Made by a program: the position numbers and the translations under genes. Shown one piece after another: positions 1 to 15,000 of a stretch of DNA of 64,000 nucleotides; the stretch's first letter is position 1, and each line of letters begins with the position of its first letter. Origin of the DNA: Amia ocellicauda (taxonomy: Eukaryota; Chordata; Actinopteri; Amiiformes; Amiidae); contig NC_089864.1 in assembly GCF_036373705.1 (NCBI RefSeq), positions 4,555,001 through 4,619,000 of the forward strand, written 5' to 3'. The notes beneath the pieces are model-generated. The model was not told where the DNA came from and did not search any database. It was given only the letters and a program-made list of their open reading frames with translations.

Positions 1-66
1 GGGATTGGCTCCGGCTTTCCCACAACCCTCACCAGGATAAGTAGTTTCAAAAATGGATGGATTGAT
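1..66. repeat. Short dispersed-repeat tail
   Basis: The opening bases (a GGATTGGCTCC start, a GGATAAG core and an AATGGATGGATTG end) have the form of a widespread fish retroposon 3' tail. Only this end is inside the window. The family assignment is from memory of fish repeats and is weak. Confidence 0.35.
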
Positions 67-827
67 TAATAATTATCTGATATGAGCTACACTGCAAATA
101 CAGTAAGTATTTTAGAGCACTAGTGTGGATACAATATGTGATGATAATGTATTAATGTACAATACATAACTGTTACACATGAAACCGGTGACAACTAATA
201 TGTTCATTTTATCACATTTGCTTGCAGAACTCATTTTCTGAACACTTGCCAGAAAACCAAATACTACATTTTAGCTGATAAACAATATGCATTTGCTTAT
301 AAACCACAAAGTGTTTTATATCTATTTTTTCAGAACAACCACAGCTAAAAGTTATATGCATGTATAATGTACTTATAATGTAAAGTAAAAAACACCTTTT
401 TTTGTTCATTATTGATTGCACACCACACACACTAGTGAACAGTTTTGACATTTAAAACATGCTCTTCAAAGCCTAAGGTATTGAAATATGCATTGTATTT
501 CAATAAACTATATACATAACACTGAAATAATGCACCTTTTTTGCAAACTGACCCAGGCGAACATGCATGATCTATTTTCCCGGAGTTATTCAGGTCCCTC
601 AGACTGAGCAAAGCCTCTACAGGAAGTGTTTCTTTTTACTTTATTGCAAATTTTCCACTTATAATAACTAATATAATAATATAATATAAAGTGTATTATA
701 AGTACCTAATACATGCATACATGCATAGCTGAAGCTCTTCTGAATCCACAGATAACACATATATAGCAGTAGCATCTATAATAGCTGAGATATGAGCTGA
801 AGTGTATAAGCCTCTCTCTCTCACACT
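67..827. other. AT-rich intergenic DNA, nothing recognised
   Basis: No ORF with coding character, no RNA gene and no clear repeat ends are visible. The short ORFs are typical chance ORFs of AT-rich DNA. Confidence 0.5.
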
Positions 828-1460
828 CAAATTCAAATTCAAATTCAAATTCAAAAAGAGCTTTATTGGCATGACAAGGTCACACCTGTTTTGCCAAAGC
901 AAGTACAGGATGTTCCACTGCAAAACATAGAACAGTGCAGTGGGCAATAAGACTATATACATACAATACACACAAGTTTACAGACATTACATACATTAAT
1001 ATACATCGAACACAACATTTACTAAACAATTCTGCATGAATTGGTATTATATATGTATACATAGTATACAGTGCCTTTTACATTGCCTCTCTCAGTTTGT
1101 GGCAGGTAAACACAGCCAGCTCTGCTGTATGTTCATCCTCTCCTAATAGGATTTTAATTTTGCCTTCATCATGAGCTCTTGGAAGCCTGTGTGGGATGAG
1201 AATTTCGGGAGGTGCGTGTCTCTGGCTGTGGAGTATTTGGTACAGTGCAGAAGGAAGTGCATCTCCAGGTATTGTGCTCTCGTCTTCTTGGTGATGATGT
1301 TGATCCTGGTGCCCGCTGTCTGCCCGCTGGGGCTGGTGTGGCTCTGCTCAATGAGGGGCTGTGCCAGGGTACGAATGGCGCACTGTTTAGGGCCATGCTT
1401 CTGGCTCCGCAGTGCTGTGTGGCAGTAGGAGTGAGGGTGGCTGTTGTTATCCATATCCAG
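828..1460 (-). mobile_element. 3' end of a non-LTR retrotransposon (LINE)
   Basis: On the minus strand an open stretch (about 1454 to 1143) ends in a region reading HFLLHCTKYSTARDTHLPKF, which resembles the C-terminal Cys/His part of fish LINE ORF2 proteins. It is followed by an untranslated tail that finishes in about five copies of a six-base repeat (TTTGAA on the minus strand) at 828-856. A short tandem 3' tail is a usual LINE feature. The reverse transcriptase of what may be the same family is near 49.2-49.9 kb. The copy is 5' truncated and not functional. Confidence 0.6.
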
Positions 1461-2389
1461 GCCTACTCAAAATCATTACTATCGTTACAGGGATAGTATA
1501 GAAATGTAAAGTTTAAATGTAAGAAGTTCCTCATATATTGATATAATATAGTTTAATGACTATTTTATACGAAACAAAAGCAAATTATGTCATAATATAG
1601 TGTAATAAATGAACTCACCTCACGCAGTTCATCTCTCTCTCTCAGGCCCCCGGCCTCCCCTCAGTCATGTCAAGACACGGTTACATACTCACCATTAAGT
1701 TATTAATGGTGAAATTAAGAAACGTGATTTAGTCCGTGACAAAAATATACTAACGTTATCAAATAACTAATTAACAGCCAAGTGTACAGAACAACGTATG
1801 TGCATTTTTTATCTTGGTTTGTTTTAATTTCGTTTTTTTTCAGCCCGCCCCTCAATTGTCTAAACTGATGGGCACTTTAGAAACCCAGTCAGTGTGTTTG
1901 GCAGTGACGGCACTGGCCCCAAGCAACTGAGCAGCGCCACGTTATTGTCTGAATATTCATGTTTTACGTCGGGTTCTTGTGCACAGATTACCAATAAAGA
2001 GGCAAATGGAGGGGCATCGTATTCATTAAGAGCATGTGATGTCCCAGTTTATGTTTAGGTAAGAAACACACACATACACATACATACATGCACACATACA
2101 AACTATATATATGTTCATTAAATTACATGAAGCACTGTTTCATATGAGGGGGCTTGTGACAGAGAACAAGTGGGATTTAAACACTGAATTGCTATTCAAT
2201 CCTAGCTACAGACCGCACGGCTCATGACCACGCTCAATATTGAAAGCATCAATCTCATCATGATGATACTGATCATAAGTCACTAACAGTAGCATAACAG
2301 AGCGCAGGGGAGTCAGGGCCTGAATAATTACTGCTGGTAATTTTTATTAAAATGTGTAGAGAAAACAAAATCCCACAGAAACACAGCTG
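1461..2389. other. Intergenic DNA, nothing recognised
   Basis: I see no coding signal, RNA gene or transposon ends. A short CA/TA-rich patch lies near 2,060-2,110. Confidence 0.45.
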
Positions 2390-2929
2390 TTGAGGTCAGT
2401 TTTTATTGTTGATATCCAATAATTACCCCTATGTTTCCCAGCACATAGAAACTATCTATAGTTATTGTTCATTGTTTCTTACCAAAATAAACAAACACTC
2501 TAACAAAGAAATGCCAATTTTAAGTGTGTTAGAAGAACACTTTCAATAAAATAAATGATACTTAAGGAGAACCCAACTGTTCTTTGTCTGAAGGATAGCT
2601 TTAATATAAAATGTATTACATTTATCCTGTGTGGTGAGCGTGGTACCCCAGAAAACAGACTTAAAATGGTGAACGTTTTAATTAAGAGATAAACAATGAA
2701 AGAAATACACTCCAAATCATCAGTGAGAAATTAAACCTATTTGGAAAAATGTTTCTCACACTCTAGATCTGTCAAAATATCACGTTGAGATCCTTTCCTC
2801 AGCTGTATAAAAGCAATGTCACATGACTGAGACACAGAGATACAGCCACTAGGTTTCACTATTAATCCAGCAGCAAACAGCATTTGTAATAGTAATAAGA
2901 GCACCAGTTGAGATGCTCATTATTATCGT

Positions 2930-2930
2930 G

Positions 2931-2987
<57 letters not shown>
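2930..2987. repeat. (ATT)n microsatellite
   Basis: About 19 uninterrupted ATT units lie in the flank of lectin copy 1. The matching flank of copy 2 (about 31,840-31,870) lacks the expansion, so it grew after duplication. Confidence 0.95.
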
Positions 2988-3903
2988 TCTTCAATATTCC
3001 CAGTGCTTAAAGTGCTGTAGATCTGACGGGATTAAAAGTAAGCACATTTAGATGTAAATATGGCACATTCATGTAACAATTCAAACATAAATGAACATAA
3101 ATGAATATGAATACAAATTATGTGCATTTATGTTTATCGTAATATTGAAAATATGAGCCTAGAATTTTAACTTTCTTACAGAAAAAACCTTAACAAATAT
3201 AGATTAAAAAATCAGATTAAAAAATATGTTAAAAGATATCTGCTGTTGGATGAAATGCACATTGTATGGTGACATTAGCATGTGCTAGAACAGGGCTCGC
3301 CAACACGTTGCTCGTGAAAGGGTTAACCTTTCGGGATATACTCCAGATTACAATGCGTTTGTGGACAGCATGCAGTGCCAAATTTCTCATTAAAATAAAG
3401 GTAAGGATACATGTTCTTAATGTCATTAATTAATTATTATTTTTTTCTACTACAAAAAATAAATGGGTACCCTTTTACGCATGTAGAGCTGTGCAGTTTT
3501 GGCCCAGCTCTGTTTGTGCTGATGACTACTCCATCACCTCTTTCAGCCCAGCTGTATTCACCTGCATGTTGTTTTTCATAATTATATTTTTTATTATTTG
3601 TTACTGACAAGTGGACTGTTTTGGCTATGAGGAGGACCCACGGAGACTTGGGAGGACTTTTTTGTTGTTGTTAATCCATGCCAACTTTGTTAGCTTTTGT
3701 AAAAAATATATAATAATAATAATAATCATAATCATAATCATAATCATAATCATAATAAATCAATTTCTAATATTGCAATTACTTTAAATATTAGATTGTC
3801 TGGTATGTAGATAAACTGCAAATTGCTGTAAAGGGAGACACTCCAACAGCCTCCCCAGACCTTGCCAGGGCCCTCCCAGACAGCCTGGCTGTGGAGGCTG
3901 ATG

Positions 3904-3986
3904 TCAGTATGGAGCTCGCAGTCCTCTGGGGCCACACTGATCTGTGAATAAGACACACAACAGCAGAGTGAGACAGTTACAGCAGG

Positions 3987-4023
<37 letters not shown>

Positions 4024-7000
4024 GCACACACTCCACTGACAGAGATAGACATTGCACTGATAGTGCTACACACTGCACACACTGCACTGACAGAGATTGA
4101 TAGACATTGATAGACACTGCACTCATTGACCAAGGTCATAAAGGGCAGAAGTACAGCCTCCTCTTTGACCTGTAAAGTATACCCTCTTATTGTGTTACCA
4201 CTACAGCACTGATTACAGCTGGATTACTAAAACCTCACAACACTGAGTACATACATTCATAAGCTATATGTATACAGTACAGTGTCCTGTAATGCAGTGC
4301 AGCATGGTGCAGTTTAATGTAGTCTAGGGCAATAAAATATAGTGTTGTAGATGGTAGTGCAGCGCAGTGTACTATACTGCAATGTAATGAAGTATACTGA
4401 GGTGGGTTGTGTCCCACGTTTGGTAGCTGTGCAGAGGGTCCCCAGTATCTCACCTTTGTCTGGTTCCTCCGTCTCTTGGTGGAAAACCTGCCCATCCTGC
4501 TGCTCTCTCCACCACAGCTGCACCTGCGCTGTCAATCCAAGCTGGGAGAACCTCTCTCTCACCTGAAAGCACAGCAAGAGCAGAGCGTCGGCTCACCTGA
4601 CATCAACACATCCCACCTGTGCATCATGTGTACAAGGGCCTGTGAAATCCCTGGGTGAAGCTGAATGTCCAGCTGACAGGGGCTTGCATAATGATCAGAA
4701 AACTCTCTATTCTGATTTCAGTGAAGCTGAAAAAAAGGCTCATCATTGTGGAATAAACAAACCACCAGCACTGCTGCTTCATGGCCAACCAGCCTCTGAC
4801 ACTTTACTGAATGAAGCATAGATCCACATAAGAGGAAGGAAAAAAATATCTTGCTATTCTGCATGCAGACTATAACTTCCACTCATATTCACACACACAC
4901 ACACACACACATGCATACACATACACTCACCTAAAAGATTATTAGGAACACCTGTTCAATTTCTCATTAATGCAATTATCTAACCAACCAATCACATGGC
5001 AGTTGCTTCAATGCATTTAGGGGTGTGGTCCTGGTCAAGACAATCTCCTGAACTCCAAACTGAATGTCTGAATGGGAAAGAAAGGTGATTTAAGCAATTT
5101 TGAGCGTGGCATGGTTGTTGATGCCAGACGGGCCGGTCTGAGTATTTCTGCTCAGTTACTGGGATTTTCACGCACAACCATTTCTAGGGTTTTCAAAGAA
5201 TGGTGTGAAAAGGGAAAAACATCCAGTATGCGGCAGTCCTGTGGGCGAAAATGCCTTGTTGATGCTAGAGGTCAGAGGAGAATGGGCCGACTGATTCAAG
5301 CTGATAGAAGAGCAACTTTGACTGAAATAACCACTCGTTACAACCGAGGTATGCAGCAAAGCATTTGTGAAGCCACAACACGTACAACCTTGAGGCGGAT
5401 GGGCTACAACAGCAGAAGACCCCACCGGGTACCACTCATCTCCACTACAAATAGGAAAAAGAGGCTACAATTTGCACAAGCTCACCAAAAGTGGACAGTT
5501 GAAGACTGGAAAAATGTTGCCTGGTCTGATGAGTCTCGATTTCTGTTGACACATTCAGATGGTAGAGTCAGAATTTGGCGTAAACAGAATGAGAACATGG
5601 ATCCATCATGCCTTGTTACCACTGTGCAGGCTGGTGGTGGTGGTGTAATGGTGTGGGGGATGTTTTCTTGGCACACTTTAGGCCCCTTAGTGCCAATTGG
5701 GCATCGTTTAAATGCCACGGCCTACCTGAGCATTGTTTCTGACCATGTCCATCCCTTTAGGACCACCATGTACCCAACCTCTGATGGCTACTTCCAGCAG
5801 GATAATGCACCATGTCACAAAGGTTGAATCATTTCAAATTGGTTTCTTGAACATGACAATGAGTTCACTGTACTAAACTGGCCCCCACAGTCACCAGATC
5901 TCAACCCAATAGAGCATCTTTGGGATGTGGTGGAACGGGAGCTTCGTGCCCTGGATGTGCATCCCACAAATCTCCATCAACTGCAAGATGCTATCCTATC
6001 AATATGGGCCAACATTTCTAAAGAATGCTTTCAGCACCTTGTTGAATTAATGCCACGTAGAATTAAGGCAGTTCTGAAGGCGAAAGGGGGTCAAACACAG
6101 TATTAGTATGGTGTTCCTAATAATCCTTTAGGTGAGTGTACATCTTTCATTAGGACCATGGTGAACAACGCTATGAATAAACCACAGTCCACATGTCTTA
6201 GAAAGATCTATCATGGTGTGTCATGGTATTCCTGTGACCCAGTGTAGTTAAGCACAGTGAATGCATGTTGAACCCATGGAAAGCCACTGCAATACTGTAG
6301 TAAAACCACAGTGACACCATGTACAATTTACAAATGTCATGTGTTTCATTTGCCAGGGTAAAGTTGCATATGGGCCATTCAACTAACCAATAAAATAACC
6401 TGCTTGGCACCTTTGGCTCTCTGCAGTTGAATTTGTGTTTTCTCCATGAAGTTGATTTCCACCCTACCTGGTGTGACACATGCTCTCTCATTTTGGGGTC
6501 ATTGGGATTGATTCTTGAATCCACTCTGAGGGTCACTGCCTGCACCCACCTCTGTGTTACTGAGAAGAGACAACAGACATGCCACATAGTTAGTGTGATA
6601 TTCCACAGCCTGAAATATGCAAATCTAAAAAATCAGAATAATTCTATTGGCTTTAAATTTAAATGCTTCAGTATTTACTTATGATATGGATATATGGAGA
6701 CTCTATTGTTTGGTGTCTCGTAATTTAGATATGACAGCGGTCATGAATTTAAAAAACCTTTTTTATAGATTATATTATTATTATCATGATCATTTTCATC
6801 TATCAATTTAGTATAGAGCCTTTCACAGGGTATCCATAGAGTACACATTGAAAAGAAACAATTAAATGAAATGAACAAATACAGGATAAATAAATAAACC
6901 ATACATTATTAAATTAAATTAAATTAAAATAAAGCATTAGGCACAGAGGAGGGAAAAACTAAATCTCTTATGAATGCCAGATTCTTATAGGAAAAAATAC

Positions 7001-7195
7001 ATCTCTGGGGGTCCATGGCTTAAGGCCCATGCCTAATGGTTTCCTCCCCTCCAGGCAATATAATTGTGTTACAGCAGTAAGGAGTTCAGAACATTCATAA
7101 ACGGTGCTGCTGGCTGGTCAGGTGCCTCTCGTTGGCCCTCTGGGGGGATGGAACATCATCAGACATTGGATGGGGAGGACCCTCAAGGGTGGGGG

Positions 7196-7249
<54 letters not shown>

Positions 7250-10200
7250 CATTTCCTGTACAATTTTAACATTTATAAGATAATGACTGGTACTAATTCT
7301 TAGATTTTCCTTTACAAGTTGTATATGAATTTGCAAAAGTAGTTTTGGGATGATTGTAACAGTAATCAAATATGTTATAAACCCTAAATCAGAACCTAGA
7401 ACTCAGTCTGGTCTACAATCAACAGTGAAGATTACCTTCTTCGCAAATAAAGGGCAACTTAAAGAAGCAAGGAAGATCATTCCATTTCTGAGTCCCATAT
7501 ATACTGTTGAAAGAAATACCAGCGCATTTGTCACTCAGCCCATTTGGTTCCATTGGATTCCAGTAATCCACAGAGAACTCGGCACCATCAGACCATTTCC
7601 AGGGCTCGAAGAACAGCCCGATCCAGACTGCTGTTCCCTGGGCTTTTATTTTCACATCCTGGTCTTCAGTGGCATTGCTGACACTGACCAGGTCTATGTG
7701 TTGCTCTCTGCAGTATCTCTGAGCTTCAGTCCAGCTTTTCTCCTGCTGTACCACAATGTATTTCTGAGGGCCTTTGCTGGTCTCTGAAATGGCAGGGCTC
7801 AGTGTTAAAAAAGGGAATCAGGGAATTTCAAATAATATAAAAAAGCCCCCTTCCATTCCTACTGTGAGCAGTACTGTGGCAGGGATATGGGGACCAAAGG
7901 CATGCAAAGTCCAACACAAACTCTGGAGGTGTTGAAATGCAATATTCTAATATCACTCCTAATAAAAACTATTTCCCTTTAATACGTTCTAATAAGTTCT
8001 GAAATGAGGCTGCAAATTAGTTATCAGTGATTTATAGTGTGAAGGCAGACATGTTAAGTTTGAGGATGACTGCTCTCTGGACATATCGCATGCAATGTCC
8101 AACATCATTGTAGCGTTATGTTGGGTATATTTGGATAAGAGCATTTGGGCTCTGAGCTGAAGCACTGATCTAAAGAAAACCTCTCCCCCCCAAAGTTATC
8201 AGATTCCCTTAGCTCATCAGCTTGGAACTGGTTTGCATCAAAGTGACAGTTTTGGGGAGGATGGCACCAAGAAGAGGCCAAATAGTTTGGAATTCTGCTA
8301 TGAGATGTCTGGAGAAAGGGGCCTGTAGGTGATAAAAACTCTTTGAAGTGGACGAGAGCCGAAATCCCAACATAGAGCTACAAACCCGGGCCAACCGGCA
8401 TTTCCTAAAGATGGCATGGATTGACATCAGTCATAAATCAAGCCCCCCTCCAATAGGACACTGGGGGCTGAAACTAAAATCCAATCTCAAGAACTCAGGA
8501 ACCAATCACCTATTGATCTGACAGACTATAAGGAACAACGGACAGTCAGTCTCTCTCTCTCTCTCACCTGAACCAGAAACTCGCTGCCACAGCTCAACCT
8601 GTAGCTCTGTTGCCAGAACCGGAACCAGAAACCAACCAAGTCTTTGCTGGCAACAGAAGAGTTAAACTGGGAGAAGGAGATTGAGCCGTACGAAGAATTC
8701 CTTTAAAGGACTTTATTAAATAAAGAACTTTACAGACTGCGCTGCCCGCCTGTGCCCACCTGATCAGTGGAGTTTTACAGCTGGACAATTGACTAAGTCG
8801 ACTGTATACGAAAGTGTCAGCTTTGAGTCTTAAGAAACTTGACCCTTGGAACGAACAGGGCCCTGCTTTCCTCAAAGACTTTGTCTTCAAATAAGTACGG
8901 TGAGAGACCCTGCTTGCCAAGAAGATTTTGTGCACAACCTTGGAGCCTTCAAACCAGTGGAAAATCTGTTTGGAAACGACTCTACATTCGCGAAACCCCA
9001 ACTTCCAGGTGCATCGACTGAATGGAAGTTCTTGGACAAAGCCGAACCGGACTGCCTTTGTTCCAACCACACGGACCTCGTGCCGTGTGCTGTTATCTGA
9101 GCCCGAAGCCAGAGAGGCCTCTCTGCGACGAAGTTCAGATAAGTTTAACAGTTTGGAGTTCATGATTCATGACATTTGAGAAATCAATTAGAAATGTTAA
9201 TCTGTGATTCATAACTCTAGAATGTGTAATATCATTTAGTTTTCTTAAATATAAATGTGTGTTGCATTAAACTGTTTTGTTGATAATTTTAGAAATAAAA
9301 TCTGTCAACGCCGAGAAATATCTTCTCATTCCTGTTTAACTGTTTAGTCTGAAATTGACACAATTTAATAGACATTAGATTATTGGTGGCCCTGCCTATC
9401 CTTAATCATTGAATAATAATCAGTTAAGGGAAATTGTGGTAACAAGTAATGATAGGATCTTTCTCGGCACCTAAACGTAAATGAGACTGATATATATATA
9501 TATAACGAGAAGTTACCTGACATAAATACTAACCTGCGTAGTTATTTAATGTCTGACTAATAATACTAACGAGAGACTCACCTTCGTCTTACTAACCGGT
9601 ATTGTAGTCAATGTGTTTATAACCTTTTTTGTTTAACGATTTGTGTTATCATATGCGATCCCATGGTCTTTGATTTGGTCACGGAAGTGATTTGTCTTTG
9701 ATTTGTTGATCTAGAGTTGAATTTGAATTAGTTTTTCCCTTTTGTATAATTAGTGTAGTGCTACATTTAGTCTTTGTTTTGAATAAATTTGACAATTTAT
9801 ATCTTTGGAATTGGTGTCTGCGTCCAATTATTACAGAAATTGAGTTCTACAAGATTCCAGGATTCGTGATAAGGTGATACTATAAATTCACTTCTTTAAT
9901 TGAAATTTATAAGTGTACCTTACGCTACATCATAAATTGTACTTTTACCTGAATCTGGATTTTCTTAATATTTTAAATGAAGTATTTATCATAGTGTGTA
10001 TTGTGGAGAACAGAAATGTATTTACTTTCAAGTGGTTCACTGTGTGACTATTACAATTAGGCACTTTCGCTTTAAGAACGTTTCTATTAATTTTAGTCAG
10101 GTACAGCTGCCCTAGGAAGTGAATGTGAGACATTAAAGGTCAAAACCCATTCGGGGACACTCTGCATTCTGGGAATTATTGTTCAAAAAGTGCAATAAAA

Positions 10201-11991
10201 ATTCGACCAGATATTCAAAAATATAAACTGAGACATATTGAAAAAACATTTATAAAATAAATTAAAAATGTATCACTTAAAAATATGACAGTATTTGTTA
10301 GAAAACTTAATTTTAATTTCAACGTCTCTGTTCCTGTTTCATTTGTTTTATTGAGCAGCACGTTTACTTCTCACTGGATCATGATCCGATTAATATTGAC
10401 AATATAGCTTATCTTAAGTGCCCTAGATATTTTCTCTGTGGGAGAAATAAACTGCACGTGTGTTTAAATCTGTCCTGTGTAGCCACTTAGCATATCATGA
10501 AATATACAGTCAGAGCCTATATATGTAGTTTCTTACGAGCAACTAATAAATTAATATATTGTAATGGCCGCCAGGGGCCTGAGCCACCCAGGCTCATTAG
10601 TATGCATGCTGCACACAGGGCATTAAAGTGGACAGTATGGGATGTTTGGGGTTTGGGGATGTTCATCTTTGTGCTGCATTATGTCCCCCCATGTCCCCCC
10701 ACTGTGTGTGTCCCACACTGTGTGTGTCCCTCTGTCTAGTGCTCTGTCCCCCTCCCGGCGTCCCCTCGTCTGGGATGGAAAAAGCCCTCCCCACATTTCG
10801 TGTCCTTCCTCAGTTCTTTTTACTGCCAATTTCTGCCTTTCCAAAGTGGGTTGTAAGCGCATGTAAGAAATAAAGAGCATTGTATTAATCACTTTTGTGA
10901 GTCTCTTGTTTCTGAACCCCTGTTTCACAGTGAAAGAGAACACTGTTACGTTGGTGTCAGAGTGCAGGAAACATGCAGTTCTACATACAGTACTCTGTGA
11001 AGAAAAGGACGTTACTGCTTGAGGAGATGGAGGAGCTCCAAAAGGAGACTGCCATGCTGAGCCTCCAACTCTGGAGGGAGCAGCGCCACTCTTCCCCCAC
11101 AACTGGACAACAGAACTGGACCTGCCTGAGCGACCTACTGGAAGGGGAGCGAATGGCTGATGACTCCGGGACACACTCAGGTGACTGCGGCACATGGAGC
11201 CAGCTCGGGTGACCACTGCAGAGACCACTGCCAGCCCGTGAGAGGGGAACCTGGAATAGCCGACGACACTGAGACCTGCGCGGGCAACCACCACGGAGAA
11301 TGCTGCCAGACTGTGAGATGGTGCAGTCGAAGGTGTGGGATACCTACCAGGCCCAGTTCCAAATTGCAGCCTGGGCTGGCCACTGAACCACCGAGGAGAT
11401 GGCTGGGCAGCTTACCATGGACCTGGAATGTGCCCTCTTGGATGTGCCTGAAGAGCAGTGACGAGATTTCAGCACCCTCGTCTCCGCCCTCTGGCATCAA
11501 TTTGGCTCAGGAGAGCAGACAGGCACCTGGCTTGAAAGACTGACCACATTAAACAGGAATCCAGGAGAAAAGCTGGGTCCTCTGGCTGCATATGCCCAGT
11601 TTATGGTGCACCGGAGCTACCCTGGGTTCCTGCCTTCGGTTCAGGCAGAGCTTGCACTCCAGGCATTCCTCCGAGCTCTCACCCCAGAAGAACTTTGTTG
11701 CCATGGTTTGGTTAGCCGCGCCCACCACTATCGAACAAGCCCTGCAGCTAGCGACCATGAGTAGCCCCAGGGGGACCAAAGCCTGAGGAAGAAGGGGAAG
11801 CATTCTGCACTGCAGAAGTGACTGACAAGACCAGGCACAGGACTTCACCTGCAGCCACCTCACCAGCGCTGGGGCTCATCAGGAGTGCATGTTTGGGTCT
11901 ACAATCCCCACCGTTGGAAGGGACTGTCCCCGAAACAACCCCCACCTGGGAAGGCCCCTGCGAAGTGCCAGAAGTGGTGGGGACTGTGGGG

Positions 11992-12049
<58 letters not shown>

Positions 12050-15000
12050 TAGTCTTTCTTTGTATTTTGTGTGCCATGACTCTTAAGTTTGCGTTAGTAA
12101 CTTTACTGGCCTGCATTCTTGTCTTAACCTTTATATCACTCCCTTCTTCTGTTATCAACAACCCACATTCCTTTCTTGCAATGTATTATCTGCAAATGAC
12201 CTTCCAATGCAATTGGCAATGTAGAGGTTAATGATTATAATTCATGAGTAATGATTATAATATTGATGAGATGGGAAGGTTTAGTTTAGAATGCCAATTA
12301 AATTACTTATATAGTTTGTAGAAATTATCAATCAGACACTGTTTATGAATTGTTATGCCCCTTGAGGGTATGTCCCAGAAGCCATATATATACTTTGTTC
12401 TACCTTAAAACTTTTGGGGACAGTATCATGCTAGAATTAAATCTTTTGAGTTCTGTGTTCCGCTGTTCCTCCTGTGCACATATTAAATACTGATTAGAAC
12501 TGCCAACTCCAAAACTTTCTTCCACCACAATCTGGCGTCACGAAGAGGATGATTGACTGAAGCGACTGAGCCGACCTGCCCGGATGGGCTTGGCTGAAAA
12601 AAAATGTGGTGTCTGAATGACTCCAAAAAAACTGAGTCAGAGTCCCGCTAACTTAACTATGTCTATAGGTCTTTTAATAGTTTTTTATAACTCCTTCAAA
12701 TGAAAAACTAAAGTAGGTATTTTTAAATAGTTTTTTTATAAACTCATTAAATGAAAGAACAACTAATGTAGGTATTTTTTATAGTTTTTTTATAACTACT
12801 AAAATTAAAAAAATGATAGGTTGTGAATGCAACCCTGGTTATCTGAAAAAGGAAGCACTGCCCAAGGGGGATGGGTTTCTGCACAGTTCCATAGGAACCT
12901 GAAAACATCACTATATTAAAGCTGCCATTGGCCCCGGTGCACTCAAATAGCTCCCTTGCACTTCATGTTTGTATAAAAGGTGACGTCTGTGCAAGTTTAT
13001 CTTCTTTTGCTGGGAGCTAGGAATCCCGTGCGACCTTGCAACCCTTGGGCAGTACTTCCTTTTTCAGATAACCGGGGTTGCATTCGCAACCTATCATTAT
13101 CTTTCAAGTTGCAAGCACTGCCCAAGGGGGAGGGATTACTGTATAACAAAACCGTCACAAGGGAGGACCAGCTAACCAAGGAACTATATACACAGTGAGA
13201 CAGCGAGAACGTCTCGAGTGCAATTCAGCTGGGATCAGTGACAGTGAGCTCCAGTCTACATAAGCCAAAGCGGAGCCACAGTCCTGCTGTTTACACATAT
13301 AATATACACATAGCGGGGTACAGGCCAGATGCATAAATAACAAACTATATACAGGGTGGCCTCGTACCTGGAGGCCGCATGACAGACCCTGGAATACATC
13401 GACAGGCTGTCAGCAAGTCCAGGAGCAGCTTGCGTGGGTGATCGACTGGAAGGCATAATCCAGTGGAAGGGAAAGACATGGTTCATAAAGCTCCATCCAG
13501 GATGTGCAGGGGCAGACTGGGAAGGGAAATCAGGAGCCAGAGCCTGTGGGCTACTGGGGCTCGACTGCAGCCAACACCGGGTTCTGGTCCCATCACATCC
13601 AACCTGTAGAACCGGACAAATGTAAGTGGCTAAGCCCAAGCTGCAGCTGCACAGATGTCTGCCAAGGGCAATGCCTCGAGTCGAATGGGCCACCAGGTGT
13701 TCAGGCACCGGGGTCCCAGTGGACTCGTAGGCCATGGTAATAGTGTCCACAATACAATGTGAGAGGTGCTGAAAGTGCCTGGCCCTGTGTCAGCATTCCA
13801 TAGGACACAAACAGTTAGTCCAAGTGCCGAATGTCCTTAGTGCATTCCAAATAGCACCTGAGGACTTGCACAGGGCAGAGCAGGTGAAGCTGACTCTCCT
13901 GCTCCAAAGAGAAGGGAGGAGGATGAAAAATCATCAACTCAATAGGCCTGTTGACATGAAATGGAGACAGCACTTTCGGGAGGAATGCAGGGTTAGGCTG
14001 TAGCGTGACCCTGGAGCCATCTCCCACAAAACAGACACACGATGGGTGTACAGACAGGGAATGTAACTTGCTCATGCATTTTGCAGAGGTGATTGCCAGC
14101 AAAAATGGAGTCTTAAGTTACATTAGCTTCAGCTCAGCTGAGTTCAGTGTCTCAAATGGGGCTTGGGAAAGTGCATCCAGCACTACTGCCAATCAGGCAG
14201 TGAAGGGGTGCAAGAAGGCCATAGCTATCGAGCTCCCTTCAGAAACTGCGCAGCCAGGAAATGAGACCCAGGGGGCTCGCCATCAATCCAGACATGACAT
14301 GCGGAGATGGCCGCCAGATACACTTTGAGTGTGGAAGGGGACCCTGGTCCGACAGCTCCCGTAAAAATTGTAATATGACCGCAATGGGGCAATTAAATGG
14401 GTCTTGACTGCCATCTTGGCACCAAATGCTATAGTCTGCCAGCGGTAGGAATATGGCAACCTCGCAGAGGGTGCTCTTGCCTACTGAATACTGGCTACTT
14501 CTGCATCTGACAGACCCCAGGCAATCAAACGCTCCCGCTCAGGAGCCAGACCCACAGCTGGAGGCGGCGCGGATTGGGGTACCAAAGTTTGTCCTGCACC
14601 AGGGACAACAAGTCTGCTCTCACTGAGAGTTGCCAAGGTTCTCCATTGAGGAGGGCGATCAGGTCTGCAAACCAGAATCTGCGAGGCCACCATAGTGCTA
14701 TCAGTAGAACTGTCACTCATTCTCTCCTGATCTTCTCCAGGACCACCAGGAGAAGGGGGAATGGTGGAAACACGTAGAGGAGACAGCGCAGCGATGCGTG
14801 GGCTAGCTTCCACTTCCACTTCCACTCTGCCGAACCAGCTCCACAGTTGTTGTATCACAAGCAGGTGGAGGCATCATTCCGAAACCACGGGACCTCCAGC
14901 TGTGTTGGATAGGCCCGGGAGGGTGAACTGCTCTGATGGAGTGGAACCTAGACAGTATAGTCTGTGCAACCAGAGACCTCCTTGCCTGTTGCAAGCACCG

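Larger units (their letters stand above)
2390..4900 (-). repeat. Segmental duplication: 3' flank and last exons of lectin copy 1
   Basis: This block is recognisably similar to 31,365-33,060 (the flank of lectin copy 2). The part from about 3,770 onward is also similar to 26,880-27,740 (lectin copy 3). Similarity runs through non-coding DNA, for example a phrase on hexose-poor flank sequence around CCCTATGTTTCCCA at 2,430 and 31,400, so the lectin genes arose by duplication of whole genomic blocks. Confidence 0.75.

Noticed and set aside
7064-7369. ORFs with poly-Ile or poly-Asn runs
   Set aside because: Translation of the (ATT)n microsatellite on either strand.
8594-9163. 189-residue minus-strand ORF
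   Set aside because: It lies inside the solo LTR and is not kept open in the other two copies.
10623-11294. 223-residue minus-strand ORF
   Set aside because: It is antisense to the LTR and gag relic; no motif or splice context supports it.
11818-12231. 137-residue ORF running through (TA)n
   Set aside because: Half of it is the Ile-Tyr translation of the TA tract inside an LTR.
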